Shown here one piece after another: positions 6,510-17,216 of a stretch of DNA of 64,000 bases; positions within the stretch are counted from its first letter, which is position 1, and each line of letters begins with the position of its first letter. Position numbers and translations under genes: made by a program. Below the pieces are notes generated by a model. The model was not told where the DNA came from, made no database searches, and saw only the letters and a list, made by a program, of their open reading frames with translations. This stretch comes from Streptosporangium sp. NBC_01756 (GTDB taxonomy: Bacteria; Actinomycetota; Actinomycetes; Streptosporangiales; Streptosporangiaceae): contig NZ_CP109130.1 in NCBI RefSeq assembly GCF_035917975.1, positions 8,370,001 to 8,434,000 of the forward strand, given 5' to 3'.

Positions 6510-9011
6510 GTGAAGGCCGTTGTGATGGCGGGTGGGGAAGGGACGCGGCTCCGGCCGATGACCGCGAACCAGCCCAAACCCCTTCTACCTGTTATCAATC
6601 GGCCGATCATGGAGCATGTGCTGCGCCTGCTGAAACGCCACGGGCTCACCGAGACCGTGGTGACCGTGCAGTTCCTGGCAGCCCTGATCCGCAACTACTT
6701 CGGCGACGGCGACGAGCTCGGCATGAGCCTGTACTACGCCACCGAGGACACCCCGCTCGGCACCGCCGGCAGCGTCAAGAACGCCGCCGACAGACTCCGT
6801 GACGACCGTTTCCTGGTCATCTCCGGCGACGCGCTCACCGACATCGACCTGACCGACATGATCCGCTTCCACCGTGAGAACGGCGCGCTGGTCACCATCG
6901 GTCTCAAGCGGGTGCCCAACCCTCTGGAGTTCGGCATCGTCATCGTCGACGACCATGGCCGGGTGGAGCGCTTCCTGGAGAAGCCCACCTGGGGGCAGGT
7001 GTTCTCCGACACCGTCAACACCGGTATCTACGTGATGGAACCGGAGGTCCTCGACGAGATCGCGACCGGTGAGCCCGTCGACTGGTCGGCCGACGTCTTC
7101 CCCCGTCTGCTGGCGCGCGGGGCACCCCTGTACGGCTACGTCGCCGACGGCTACTGGGAAGACGTCGGGACCCACGAGAGCTACCTGCGCGCCCAGGCCG
7201 ACGTGCTGTCGGGACGGGTCAGAGTGGACGTCGACGCCTTCGAGGTCTCCCCCGGAGTCTGGGTGGCCGAGGGCGCCTCGGTGGACGTCGACGCGGTGCT
7301 CAAGGGCCCCCTCTACATCGGCGACTACGCCAAGGTCGAAGCCGGGGCCGAACTGCGCGAGTACACCGTCCTGGGCAGCAACGTCGTCGTCCGCGAGGGC
7401 GCCTTCCTGCACCGCGCCGTGATCCACGACAACGTCTACGTCGGTCCCAGCGCCCACCTGCGCGGCTGCGTCATCGGCAAGAACACCGACCTGATGACCG
7501 GCGTCAGGATCGAGGAGAGCGCGGTCGTCGGCGACGAGTGCATCATCGAGGCCGAGGCTTACGTCTCCTCCGGAGTCAAGGTCTACCCGTTCAAGACCAT
7601 CGAGGCGGGGGCGGTGGTCAACACCAGCGTCATCTGGGAGTCACGCGGTCAGCGCAACCTGTTCGGCCCCCGGGGGGTGTCCGGTCTGGTCAACGTGGAG
7701 ATCACCCCCGAGCTGTGCGTACGGCTGGCCAGCGCCTACGCCACCACGCTCAAGAAGGGCGCATCGGTGATCACTTCCCGTGACTCCTCCCGCGCCGCGC
7801 GGGCGTTGAAGCGGGCCGTGATCAGCGCCCTGAACGCCAGCGCGATCAACGTGCTCGACCTGGAGGCCGCTCCGCTGCCGGTCTCCCGCTTCCACACCGC
7901 CAGGGAGAACGCCGTCGGCGGCATCGCGTTGCGCACCACCCCGGGAGACCCGCAGAGCGTGGACATCGTCTTCATGGACGAGCGCGGCGCCGACCTGTCC
8001 CAGGCGGCCCAGCGCAAGCTGGACCGGGTCTTCTCCCGGCAGGAGTTCCGCCGCGCCTTTCCCGGCGAGATCGCCGAACTCAGCTTCCCCGCCCGGGCGG
8101 TCGAGGACTACACCCACGAACTGCTGCGCTGCGTCGACATGACCGGGGTGCGCGACGCGGACATGAAGGTCGTGGTCGACTGCGCGGGCGGCACCTCCTC
8201 GCTGGTGCTCCCGAGCCTGCTCGGCCGGGTCGGAGTGGACGTGCTCACCGTCAACAACCGGCTGGACGACGCCTCGCCCACCGAGACCCTCGCCGAACGC
8301 CGGCGTGACCTGCAACGCCTGTCGGAGCTCGTCAGCTCCTCCAGGGCGGCCTTCGGGGTGCGGTTCGACCCGGTGGGGGAGCGGGTCGCACTGGTCGACG
8401 AGATGGGTCAGCTGATCAGCGAGGAGCGCGCCCTGCTGGTCGTGCTGGACCTGATCGCGGCCGAGCGGTGCGGTGGCCGGGTGGCGCTGCCGGTCACCAC
8501 CACCCGGGTGGCCGAGCAGGTCTCCCGGTTCCACGGGGTGCAGGTCGAGTGGACGTCCACCGCGATCGACGCGCTCACCGCCGCCGCCCGCGGCCAGGAC
8601 GTGATCTTCGCGGCGGACGGGCGGGGCGGCTTCATCGTGCCCGAGTTCGGTCCCACGGTGGACGGGCTGGCGGTGTTCCTGCGCCTGCTCGGCCTGGTCG
8701 CCAGGACACGGCTGTCGCTCAGCCAGATCGACGCCAGGATCCCCGAGGCCAAGCTGCTGCGCCGTACGGTCCCCACCCCCTGGGCGGCGAAGGGGGTGGT
8801 GATGCGCTCGGTGATCGAGGCGGCGGAGCGACACCGCATCGACACCACCGACGGGGTGAGGGTGGTGGCCGAGGACGGGAGCTGGGCGCTGGTGCTGCCC
8901 GACCCGGCCGAGGCCGTCACCCATCTGTGGGCCGAGGGGACCGACGTCGACTCCGCGCAGAGCCTGCTCGAACACTGGGCGCGGGTGGTGGAGGAGGCGG
9001 CGTCCACATGA
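6510..9011 (+). CDS. Mannose-1-phosphate guanylyltransferase-like protein with degenerate phosphomannomutase domain
   Basis: The 833-residue protein starts MKAVVMAGGEGTRLRPMT, the nucleotidyltransferase signature, with a Rossmann-like domain to about residue 240. A left-handed beta-helix of hexapeptide repeats follows (about 250-380). The C-terminal half matches phosphohexomutases by fold pattern, but catalytic motifs are altered. The serine loop TASHNP reads RTTPGDP, the metal loop DGDxDR reads FDPVGER, and the sugar loop GEESGH reads DGRGGF. The N-terminal half should make an NDP-sugar, probably GDP-mannose; the mutase half looks inactive and may be regulatory. This fused type is known in actinobacteria and cyanobacteria. 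It is transcribed with the phosphatidyltransferase gene. Confidence 0.88.
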   Translation: MKAVVMAGGEGTRLRPMTANQPKPLLPVINRPIMEHVLRLLKRHGLTETVVTVQFLAALIRNYFGDGDELGMSLYYATEDTPLGTAGSVKNAADRLRDDRFLVISGDALTDIDLTDMIRFHRENGALVTIGLKRVPNPLEFGIVIVDDHGRVERFLEKPTWGQVFSDTVNTGIYVMEPEVLDEIATGEPVDWSADVFPRLLARGAPLYGYVADGYWEDVGTHESYLRAQADVLSGRVRVDVDAFEVSPGVWVAEGASVDVDAVLKGPLYIGDYAKVEAGAELREYTVLGSNVVVREGAFLHRAVIHDNVYVGPSAHLRGCVIGKNTDLMTGVRIEESAVVGDECIIEAEAYVSSGVKVYPFKTIEAGAVVNTSVIWESRGQRNLFGPRGVSGLVNVEITPELCVRLASAYATTLKKGASVITSRDSSRAARALKRAVISALNASAINVLDLEAAPLPVSRFHTARENAVGGIALRTTPGDPQSVDIVFMDERGADLSQAAQRKLDRVFSRQEFRRAFPGEIAELSFPARAVEDYTHELLRCVDMTGVRDADMKVVVDCAGGTSSLVLPSLLGRVGVDVLTVNNRLDDASPTETLAERRRDLQRLSELVSSSRAAFGVRFDPVGERVALVDEMGQLISEERALLVVLDLIAAERCGGRVALPVTTTRVAEQVSRFHGVQVEWTSTAIDALTAAARGQDVIFAADGRGGFIVPEFGPTVDGLAVFLRLLGLVARTRLSLSQIDARIPEAKLLRRTVPTPWAAKGVVMRSVIEAAERHRIDTTDGVRVVAEDGSWALVLPDPAEAVTHLWAEGTDVDSAQSLLEHWARVVEEAAST

Positions 9012-9313
9012 GGGCGCTCCGGACGTGCCGGCGGGGGAGAAGGGCCGCTGCCACCCGCCGCGGTTCGGCCGCGGGCACGGCCGGTGCGGCCAGGTGCGAC
9101 GAACTCCGCGCGGCGACGTGGACCGGAGGCGCCGCCCGGCTGTAACTTTGTCTCCGACCGAACCCGCGGTCGAGCGTCTGCCTTGATCTTTGCTTCTCGA
9201 CGGTGTATGTTGCGGCATTCGCAGTCTGAGAAAATACTTGAGAAGCGAAGAAGCGAGGCGCGCATCCCTGAGCACCGTTGCCGCGTCTTCGCGGTAGGAG
9301 GCCGAGCCGATCG
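9012..9313 (+). other. Intergenic leader of the garA-like gene
   Basis: The 302-bp gap holds one good promoter (9183-9211) and a distant inverted repeat GCTTCTC (9192-9198) / GAGAAGC (9240-9246). No gene is seen. Confidence 0.45.
9183..9211 (+). promoter_or_regulatory. Vegetative-type promoter for the FHA/MerR genes
   Basis: TTGATC and TATGTT are separated by exactly 17 bp, close to the consensus read by the principal sigma factor. The element lies about 100 bp before the FHA gene start. Confidence 0.6.
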
Positions 9314-9826
9314 ATGCCGAGCGTCTACTGCACGCAGTGCGGTCATGCCAACCCTGAGGATGCCCGTTTCTGCTCCCGATGCGGGTCGCCGCTGACCAAG
9401 TCCGACTCACCCGGAGACAGCACGTCCACCATTTCCCTCTCCGGGATCGAGGCCTACGAGGCGGAGACCGGAGAGACGCTTCTCGCCGAGCGGCAAGCCG
9501 TCGAGCAGTTGCCCCCGGGCTCCGCTCTGCTGGTGGCCATGCGTGGTCCCAACGCCGGTAGCCGCTTCCTGCTGGACAGCGAGCTCACCACCGTGGGCCG
9601 CCACCCCGAGAGCGACATCTTCCTCGACGACATCACCGTGTCGCGCCGTCACGTGGAGTTCTACCGGCGTGGGGGCGGGGTTTTCACCGTCCGCGACGTC
9701 GGCAGCCTGAACGGCACCTACGTGAACCGCGAACGGATCGAAGAAGTCCCGCTGTACGGCGGGGACGAGGTCCAGATCGGCAAGTTCCGGCTGGTCTTCC
9801 TCACCCGTGGCGCCGCTGGAGGATGA
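9314..9826 (+). CDS. garA: GarA/OdhI-like FHA protein with N-terminal zinc ribbon
   Basis: The 170-residue protein has a CxxC-x10-CxxC zinc ribbon (YCTQCG and FCSRCG, residues 5-24) and a C-terminal FHA domain. The FHA core GRHPESDIFLDD, SRRH and GSLNGTYVNRE is intact, and the segment LPPGSALL plus GPNAGSRFLLD matches mycobacterial GarA closely. In mycobacteria and corynebacteria this protein binds 2-oxoglutarate dehydrogenase and glutamate enzymes and is switched by Ser/Thr kinases on an N-terminal ETTS motif. Here a Ser/Thr-rich STSTISL stretch occupies that place. ATG 9314 is chosen because the zinc ribbon begins there. The next gene overlaps its stop codon. Confidence 0.88.
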   Translation: MPSVYCTQCGHANPEDARFCSRCGSPLTKSDSPGDSTSTISLSGIEAYEAETGETLLAERQAVEQLPPGSALLVAMRGPNAGSRFLLDSELTTVGRHPESDIFLDDITVSRRHVEFYRRGGGVFTVRDVGSLNGTYVNRERIEEVPLYGGDEVQIGKFRLVFLTRGAAGG

Positions 9827-10503
9827 TGAGCACGCAGGCCGCTCGTGCGCACATGAGCATCGGGGAGGTGCTCGCTCTCCTGCAGGGCGAGTTCCCCGAT
9901 GTCAGCATCTCCAAGATCCGTTTCCTGGAGGGCGAGGGGCTGATCGAGCCGGAGCGCAGTCCCTCCGGCTATCGGAAGTTCACCTACGCCGATGTCGAGC
10001 GGCTTCGCTACATCCTCAGCGAGCAGCGTGACCGCTATCTGCCGCTGCGTGTCATCAAGGACCGTCTCGAGGCGGCCGACCGCGAGGAGCGCCCGCCGGC
10101 GCCCCCGCGCGCCGTGCCCGACGACGCGCCCGCCGAGGTCCGTCTCACCCGTGAGGAGCTGCTCGCCGCCGCCGAGCTGACCGAGGAGACCCTCGCCGAG
10201 CTTGAGGACTACGGCCTGCTCGCCGCGGTGGCCCGCTACTACGACGCCGAGGCGCTGGCCGTTGCCCGCAGCGTCGGGGCCCTCAGCGCCTTCGGGCTGC
10301 GCGCCCGCCATCTGCGGGCGGTCAAGGCCGCGGCCGAGCGCGAAGCCGGGCTCGTGGAGCAGGCCGTCGCGCCGCTGCTGCGCCGCCGCGGGCCCGGGGC
10401 CATCGATCGGGCCGACGAGACGGCCAGGGAGATTTCCGGTCTCCTGCTGGAATTGCACGCCTCGCTGCTGCGTTCCGGCGTGCGCGGGGTCCTGGGCCGG
10501 TGA
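9823..10503 (+). CDS. MerR-family regulator (Rv1828/FtsR-like)
   Basis: The 226-residue protein has an N-terminal MerR winged helix (SIGEVLALLQ, ISKIRFLEGEGLIEPERSPSGYRKF) and a helical C-terminal half without a metal-binding signature. Its place directly after garA and before the bifunctional nuclease gene is the place of Rv1828 in mycobacteria and of FtsR in corynebacteria, a regulator linked to ftsZ expression. The start is one of two adjacent ATG codons (9823 or 9826) behind GGAGG; the first overlaps the garA stop as ATGA, suggesting coupled translation. Confidence 0.85.
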   Translation: MMSTQAARAHMSIGEVLALLQGEFPDVSISKIRFLEGEGLIEPERSPSGYRKFTYADVERLRYILSEQRDRYLPLRVIKDRLEAADREERPPAPPRAVPDDAPAEVRLTREELLAAAELTEETLAELEDYGLLAAVARYYDAEALAVARSVGALSAFGLRARHLRAVKAAAEREAGLVEQAVAPLLRRRGPGAIDRADETAREISGLLLELHASLLRSGVRGVLGR

Positions 10504-10516
10504 CAACCTGACCAGG

Positions 10517-10542
10517 CACTCGTACCTCGCGAGTGTTACGTT
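10517..10542 (+). promoter_or_regulatory. Inverted repeat and possible promoter before the nuclease gene
   Basis: CACTCG (10517-10522) and CGAGTG (10530-10535) form a perfect inverted repeat just upstream of TACGTT (10537-10542), a possible -10. MerR regulators bind dyads placed between promoter elements, and a MerR gene ends directly upstream, so autoregulation or neighbour control is possible. No clear -35 is seen. Confidence 0.35.
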
Positions 10543-10581
10543 GAACAAACCGGTCGGAATCCAGCGAAGACGGAGCAGCCC

Positions 10582-11052
10582 GTGTTGCAGATGGAGGTCG
10601 TGGGCGTTCGGGTTGAGATGCCCTCCAACCAGCCAATCGTCCTGCTGAAGGAGGCACAAGGGGAGCGTTATCTGCCGATCTGGATCGGTATGACGGAGGC
10701 GACGGCGATCGCCATGGCCCAGGCCGAGGAGCCACCGCCGCGGCCGCTCACCCATGACCTGTTCCGGGACGTGCTCGACGGTCTCGGTGTCCGCCTGAAC
10801 ACGGTCAACATCGTCGCGCTCCGTGACGGGATCTTCTTCGCCGACCTGGTCTTCTCCAATGGGGTCGAGGTGAGTGCCCGCCCCTCGGACTCGATCGCCC
10901 TGGCACTCCGCACGGGCGCCCGAATCTTCGCCAGCGAGGACGTGGTCCGGGAGGCCGGGGTGCTCATCCCCGACGACCAGGAGGACGAGGTGGAGAAGTT
11001 CAGGGAGTTCCTTGACACAATCACGCCTGAGGACTTCGGTCGCGCGGGGTAG
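10582..11052 (+). CDS. Bifunctional nuclease family protein (BFN/DUF151, Rv1829-like)
   Basis: The 156-residue product opens with MEVVGVRVEMPSNQPIVLL, the family hallmark, followed by LPIWIGMTEATAIA and a conserved DSIALALRTGARIFASEDV segment. Members are small proteins reported to have nuclease activity in plants. The bacterial role is not settled. The GTG at 10582 is used; the ATG three codons later is an alternative. Synteny with Rv1827-Rv1830 supports the assignment. Confidence 0.87.
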   Translation: MLQMEVVGVRVEMPSNQPIVLLKEAQGERYLPIWIGMTEATAIAMAQAEEPPPRPLTHDLFRDVLDGLGVRLNTVNIVALRDGIFFADLVFSNGVEVSARPSDSIALALRTGARIFASEDVVREAGVLIPDDQEDEVEKFREFLDTITPEDFGRAG

Positions 11053-11096
11053 GAATTTCGGTGCATTTACGCTTCACGACGCGCCGGGTGGGGTCG

Positions 11097-11125
11097 TTGA
11101 CTGATCTTGGCCCCAGTCCTACGGT
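11097..11125 (+). promoter_or_regulatory. Promoter for the second MerR gene
   Basis: TTGACT and TACGGT are spaced by 17 bp, a good match to actinobacterial vegetative promoters. The start codon lies about 70 bp downstream. Confidence 0.55.
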
Positions 11126-11196
11126 GCAAGTGAAACCCGTGGTCGTGCGTAAACCCCCAGATCAGGCCGCGGGATGAGAGAAAGCCGGAGGTCCGC

Positions 11197-11817
11197 GTGG
11201 CGGTCAGCAGCGGCGAGGATAGAAACGCCGATCAGGATGACCCGGAACGGCGCCAGTCGGCACGTCAGCGCGCGGGTGAAGAGGGTCTGCTGTTCGACGG
11301 GCAGCCGGTGAAACCGCCGGCCGACATCGGATATCGGGGCCCCACCGCCTGCGCGGCGGCCGACATCACCTATCGGCAATTGGACTACTGGGCGCGCACC
11401 GGCCTGGTCGAGCCCACCGTGAGAGCGGCCCACGGCTCGGGTTCCCAGAGGCTCTACGGCTTTCGCGACATCTTGGTGCTCAAGGTCGTCAAACGACTGC
11501 TCGACACCGGTGTCTCCCTCCAGCAGATCCGCATCGCCGTACAGCACCTCCGTGACCGCGGCGTCAACGACCTCGCCCAGATCACGCTGATGAGCGACGG
11601 GGTGAGCGTCTACGAGTGCACCTCGCCAGACGAGGTCATCGACCTGCTCCAGGGGGGACAGGGCGTGTTCGGCATCGCGCTCGGCCGGGTGTGGCAGGAG
11701 GTGGAGGGCTCCCTCGCGGATCTTCCCGGCGAGCGCGCGGAGTCCGACCAGGGCCCTTCAGGCGATCATCACGCCGATGAGCTGGCCCGCCGACGCAGGG
11801 CTCGCCGCACGGGGTAA
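11197..11817 (+). CDS. MerR-family regulator (Rv1830-like)
   Basis: The 206-residue regulator has a central MerR helix-turn-helix (AADITYRQLDYWARTGLVEPT, then GSQRLYGFRDILVLKVVKRLLDTGVSLQQIR) and a short C-terminal region. It sits directly upstream of the glycine riboswitch and gcvP, as Rv1830 does relative to the mycobacterial glycine dehydrogenase gene. Rv1830-type proteins are linked to cell-cycle or resuscitation control in mycobacteria; whether that holds here is inference. The GTG at 11197 follows a GGAGG site. Confidence 0.85.
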   Translation: MAVSSGEDRNADQDDPERRQSARQRAGEEGLLFDGQPVKPPADIGYRGPTACAAADITYRQLDYWARTGLVEPTVRAAHGSGSQRLYGFRDILVLKVVKRLLDTGVSLQQIRIAVQHLRDRGVNDLAQITLMSDGVSVYECTSPDEVIDLLQGGQGVFGIALGRVWQEVEGSLADLPGERAESDQGPSGDHHADELARRRRARRTG

Positions 11818-11839
11818 AGTTGGTCTCGCTGCTGATGCT

Positions 11840-12027
11840 GTGCGGGAGAGACCCCGACAGGATCGGGGCGCCGAAGGAGCAACCTCCCCGGAATCTCTCA
11901 GGCACCCGGTACCGCACGGACGAGGCGACTCTGGAAAGCAGGTGCGTCCGCCAGGCGCATCTCACCGACGGTGCAAACCTCCCCGGTGGGGACGGTGAAG
12001 CTCTCAGGTCGAGATGACAGAGGGGGA
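11840..12027 (+). ncRNA. Tandem glycine riboswitch (two aptamers)
   Basis: Two glycine aptamer copies can be read. The first has GCGGGAGAGACC, GCCGAAGGAGCAA and AATCTCTCAGG. The second has CTCTGGAAAGC, CACCGACGGTGCAAA and GCTCTCAGG, closing with GACAGAGG. These are the conserved strands of the gcvT element. It ends 55 bp before the gcvP start, so it should couple glycine level to expression of glycine cleavage. No classical terminator hairpin is visible between the second aptamer and gcvP, so a translational or Rho-type switch is possible. Confidence 0.92.
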
Positions 12028-12082
12028 GATCCGGCATACGCCCGCGCCCAGCGCCGGTCTCCACCGCCTCGGAAGGCTTTCC

Positions 12083-14938
<2,856 letters not shown>

Positions 14939-14950
14939 TCCCCGTCTCCG

Positions 14951-14986
14951 CGGCCCGCGCTTTCCACCGCGCGGGCCGTATTTCAC
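14951..14986 (+). terminator. Intrinsic terminator after gcvP
   Basis: CGGCCCGCGC and GCGCGGGCCG form a perfect 10-bp stem with an 8-base loop, followed by TATTTC. It starts 12 bp after the gcvP stop codon. Confidence 0.75.
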
Positions 14987-15025
14987 CACATATGTATTTC
15001 AGCGTGCATACGGGGACGGGCATGG

Positions 15026-15056
15026 CCCCGAGTCGTTAGGCTCGGGGTATTCCTTT
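15026..15056 (+). terminator. Second hairpin between gcvP and the TPR gene
   Basis: CCCCGAG (15026-15032) pairs with CTCGGGG (15041-15047) and is followed by TATTCCTTT. It may back up the first terminator. The loop also holds TAGGCT, a possible -10 for the TPR gene, so its role is ambiguous. Confidence 0.4.
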
Positions 15057-15075
15057 ACCGGGGGAAGGACCCTGC

Positions 15076-15858
15076 ATGCCAGAGGTGGACACGCGTCCAT
15101 TGGAGACCGCGCGGAAACTGGCCGAGAGCGGTGACCTGGACGGCGCGGCTACGATCTTCGCCGGACTGGCCGCCGACCCGGCGGAGCCTGATCGGGCGCA
15201 GGCCGCGGTCGGGCTGGCGGTGGTGCTCCAGGAGCGAGAAGACGTGGCGGGCGCCCGTGCGGCGGCGCGCACCGCGCTGGCGACCGGTCATCCTGAGTTC
15301 GCCGCGCAGGCCGCCTGCCTGCTCGCCCGGAGCTTTGAGCAGGAGGGCCTGCTCGACCAGTCCCGAGCCGCCTGGCAGGCCGCTCTCGGCGTCGGAAACC
15401 CCTCCTACGTCCCCGTGGCCCACCTGGCCCTCGCCAGGCTCGCATTGGGACGCCGGGAGGCGGAGGAGGCTCTGCGGGCCGCGCTGGCCACCGCCGATCC
15501 GGAGATCGCCTCCAGCGCCGCGCAGCGGCTGGCCGAGCTCCTGCTCCAGGAGCAGGAGGCGGGCGAGGCCGCCGGGGTGCTCCTGGAGGCGCTCGCGGTG
15601 CCGGATGTGGCCGAGGTGCCGAGGCTGCGGGTGCTGCTCGGCATCGCCCACCTCGAACTGGCGTGCGCGGAGTTCGCCGGGGCGATCGAGGAGGGCGGTG
15701 ACGTCGAGACCGGTGCGCTGGCCATCGAACTGCTGGCCCGCACACTGCCGCTGAGAGGCCGCGACGAGGACGCCGAGCAGGTGTGGCGCTACGGCCTGGA
15801 CAGCGCTGACGAGGGCCTCGCCGAAGACGTCCGCCTCCGGCTGAACCGCGGCGCCTGA
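15076..15858 (+). CDS. Tetratricopeptide-repeat protein, cytoplasmic
   Basis: The 260-residue protein is almost entirely alpha-helical by composition, with degenerate TPR/Sel1-like repeats of about 34 residues. Examples are ARKLAESGDLDGAATIFAGLAADP near the start and AACLLARSFEQEGLLDQSRAAWQAALGVGNP in the middle. Such repeats serve protein-protein contacts; the partner is unknown. There is no signal peptide or membrane segment. GGGGGAAGGA precedes the ATG. The gene stands alone between terminators and a leftward membrane protein gene. Confidence 0.75.
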   Translation: MPEVDTRPLETARKLAESGDLDGAATIFAGLAADPAEPDRAQAAVGLAVVLQEREDVAGARAAARTALATGHPEFAAQAACLLARSFEQEGLLDQSRAAWQAALGVGNPSYVPVAHLALARLALGRREAEEALRAALATADPEIASSAAQRLAELLLQEQEAGEAAGVLLEALAVPDVAEVPRLRVLLGIAHLELACAEFAGAIEEGGDVETGALAIELLARTLPLRGRDEDAEQVWRYGLDSADEGLAEDVRLRLNRGA

Positions 15859-15955
15859 CGGCCGCCCGCGAGCCCCTGTCGCGTTCCCGTGCGGGGACCG
15901 CTGCCCGCACTTCGAGGTGGCGGATGCGGGCGGTGGTCCAGGTGCCGGTCGCCGC

Positions 15956-16333
15956 TCAGTCGTGGCTGCGCCAGCGGCTGAGCGCGTGGGCGAAGTTGAT
16001 CGCGACGATGCCGCCCCAGGCCAGCAGCAGCCCCGCGGTGCCCGCGGTGTCCGCCGCGATGGCGGTCAGCGGGACGCCGATGCCCAGCGAGCCCAGGGCG
16101 ATCGGGATGGAGCCGTTGCCGCTCCTGCGCCGCTGGTGCCCCTGCCCGGGGTGGGGCTCCCGGTAGGGTCGGCCTCCGGTGAGCTGCATCTCGGCACGCA
16201 CGCGAGCGGCGATGGTGGCGTCGAGGCGGTCCACGAAGGAGTCCACCAGCGCGGTCTCGTAGTCGGGGCCGAGCTCCCGCCGGGCCTCGATGGTGGCGCG
16301 CATGTCCTGTCGGATATCTTGGTTGTCCTGCAC
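15956..16333 (-). CDS. Small membrane protein of unknown function
   Basis: The 125-residue protein has a charged N-terminal half (QDNQDIRQDMRATIEARRELGPDYETALVDSF is its start region, with long helices) and two C-terminal hydrophobic segments: IPIALGSLGIGVPLTAIA and TAGLLLAWGGIVAINFAHAL. GTG 16333, with GGAG just upstream, is chosen because residues before it look like read-through of the divergent promoter region. It is transcribed away from the alpha/beta hydrolase gene, 55 bp apart. Function is not recognised; a soluble helical domain with a two-helix membrane anchor is what can be seen. Confidence 0.65.
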   Translation of the reverse strand: MQDNQDIRQDMRATIEARRELGPDYETALVDSFVDRLDATIAARVRAEMQLTGGRPYREPHPGQGHQRRRSGNGSIPIALGSLGIGVPLTAIAADTAGTAGLLLAWGGIVAINFAHALSRWRSHD

Positions 16334-16388
16334 GCTCCGATTATCCGCCCGCACGTGTCTCCCGGCATCAGTCGTTAGGACGAAATCT

Positions 16389-17021
16389 GTGTCCACCCGG
16401 AGCGCCGCGTCTCTCATGGAGATCACGACGCCGCACGGCCCGGCCGTGGCGGAGATCGACGAGGTCGCCGACCCGCGGTTCCTGCTGGTGCTCACCCACG
16501 GTTCGGCCGGGGGAGTGGACGTCCCGGATCTGCTGGCCGTACGGGATGCGGCGGCGGGGATCGGCGGGGTGGTCGCGCGGGTGCTCCAGCCGTTCCGGAT
16601 GCGGGGCGCCCGTGCTCCGGGCTCGGCGGTGAAGCAGGACGAGGCGTGGGCGGCGCTGGTGGGCGAGCTTCAGGGACGCTATCCGGGCCTGCCGCTCGTG
16701 CAGGGAGGGCGGAGTAACGGAGCCCGGGTCGCCTGCCGTACGGCCCCGGAGGTCCGGGCCGACGCGGTCGTCGCACTGGCCTTCCCGCTGCACCCGCCGG
16801 GCAGGCCGGAGCGGTCTCGCGCCGGGGAGTTGTGCGCGGCAGGCGTGGATGTGCTGGTGGTCAACGGAGACCGCGACCCGTTCGGTGTGCCCGCGGCGGC
16901 GGACGTCGCACGCCTGGTGGTGCTGCCGGGGGAGGGCCATGATCTCAAGAAGGACCCCGCCCGCGTGGGCGAGGTCGTCGCCGAGTGGCTCGGGGCGAGG
17001 ATGCGGCCAGGATCGGCGTGA
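16389..17021 (+). CDS. Alpha/beta hydrolase, KANL3/Tex30-like
   Basis: The 210-residue protein has the pattern of small alpha/beta hydrolases of the KANL3/Tex30 type: an LTHGSAGGVD oxyanion loop, the nucleophile elbow GGRSNGARVA (serine in GRSNG) and a late histidine in LPGEGHDLKKD. The acid is likely Asp in NGDRDPFG. Substrates of this family are unknown. GTG 16389 has AGGA eight bases upstream; ATG 16416 (MEITTPHG) is an alternative with a poorer site. The end nearly meets the DUF5999 gene coming from the other strand (3 bp gap). Confidence 0.78.
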   Translation: MSTRSAASLMEITTPHGPAVAEIDEVADPRFLLVLTHGSAGGVDVPDLLAVRDAAAGIGGVVARVLQPFRMRGARAPGSAVKQDEAWAALVGELQGRYPGLPLVQGGRSNGARVACRTAPEVRADAVVALAFPLHPPGRPERSRAGELCAAGVDVLVVNGDRDPFGVPAAADVARLVVLPGEGHDLKKDPARVGEVVAEWLGARMRPGSA

Positions 17022-17024
17022 TGG

Positions 17025-17216
17025 TCAGGCCACGCCGGCCAGCGGCCGGTGCGGCTCGATGACGGCGCCGTCGGGCAGCAGCTCGCCGGTGTCCTCGAAC
17101 AGCACCACACCGTTGCAGAGCAGGCTCCATCCCTGCTCGGGGTGGGCTGCCATCGTGCGGGCGGCTTCGCGGTCCAGCGCCTCGGCGGACGGACAGGACG
17201 GCTGGTGCGGGCACAT
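17025..17216 (-). CDS. DUF5999 family small protein
   Basis: The 63-residue product begins MCPHQPSCPSAEALDREAARTM and continues HPEQGWSLLCNGVVLFEDTGELLPDG. This is the typical actinobacterial DUF5999 sequence. Three cysteines lie in a C-x5-C plus later C arrangement, and metal binding is conceivable. The ATG at 17216 follows a strong GGAGG site; the longer frame does not. Function is unknown. It is often found as a lone small gene in actinomycetes. Confidence 0.85.
   Translation of the reverse strand: MCPHQPSCPSAEALDREAARTMAAHPEQGWSLLCNGVVLFEDTGELLPDGAVIEPHRPLAGVA

Noticed and set aside
12014..12082. Upstream in-frame start for gcvP
   Set aside because: It lies within the second glycine aptamer and lacks a ribosome site; the ATG at 12083 has GGAAGG and begins the family sequence.
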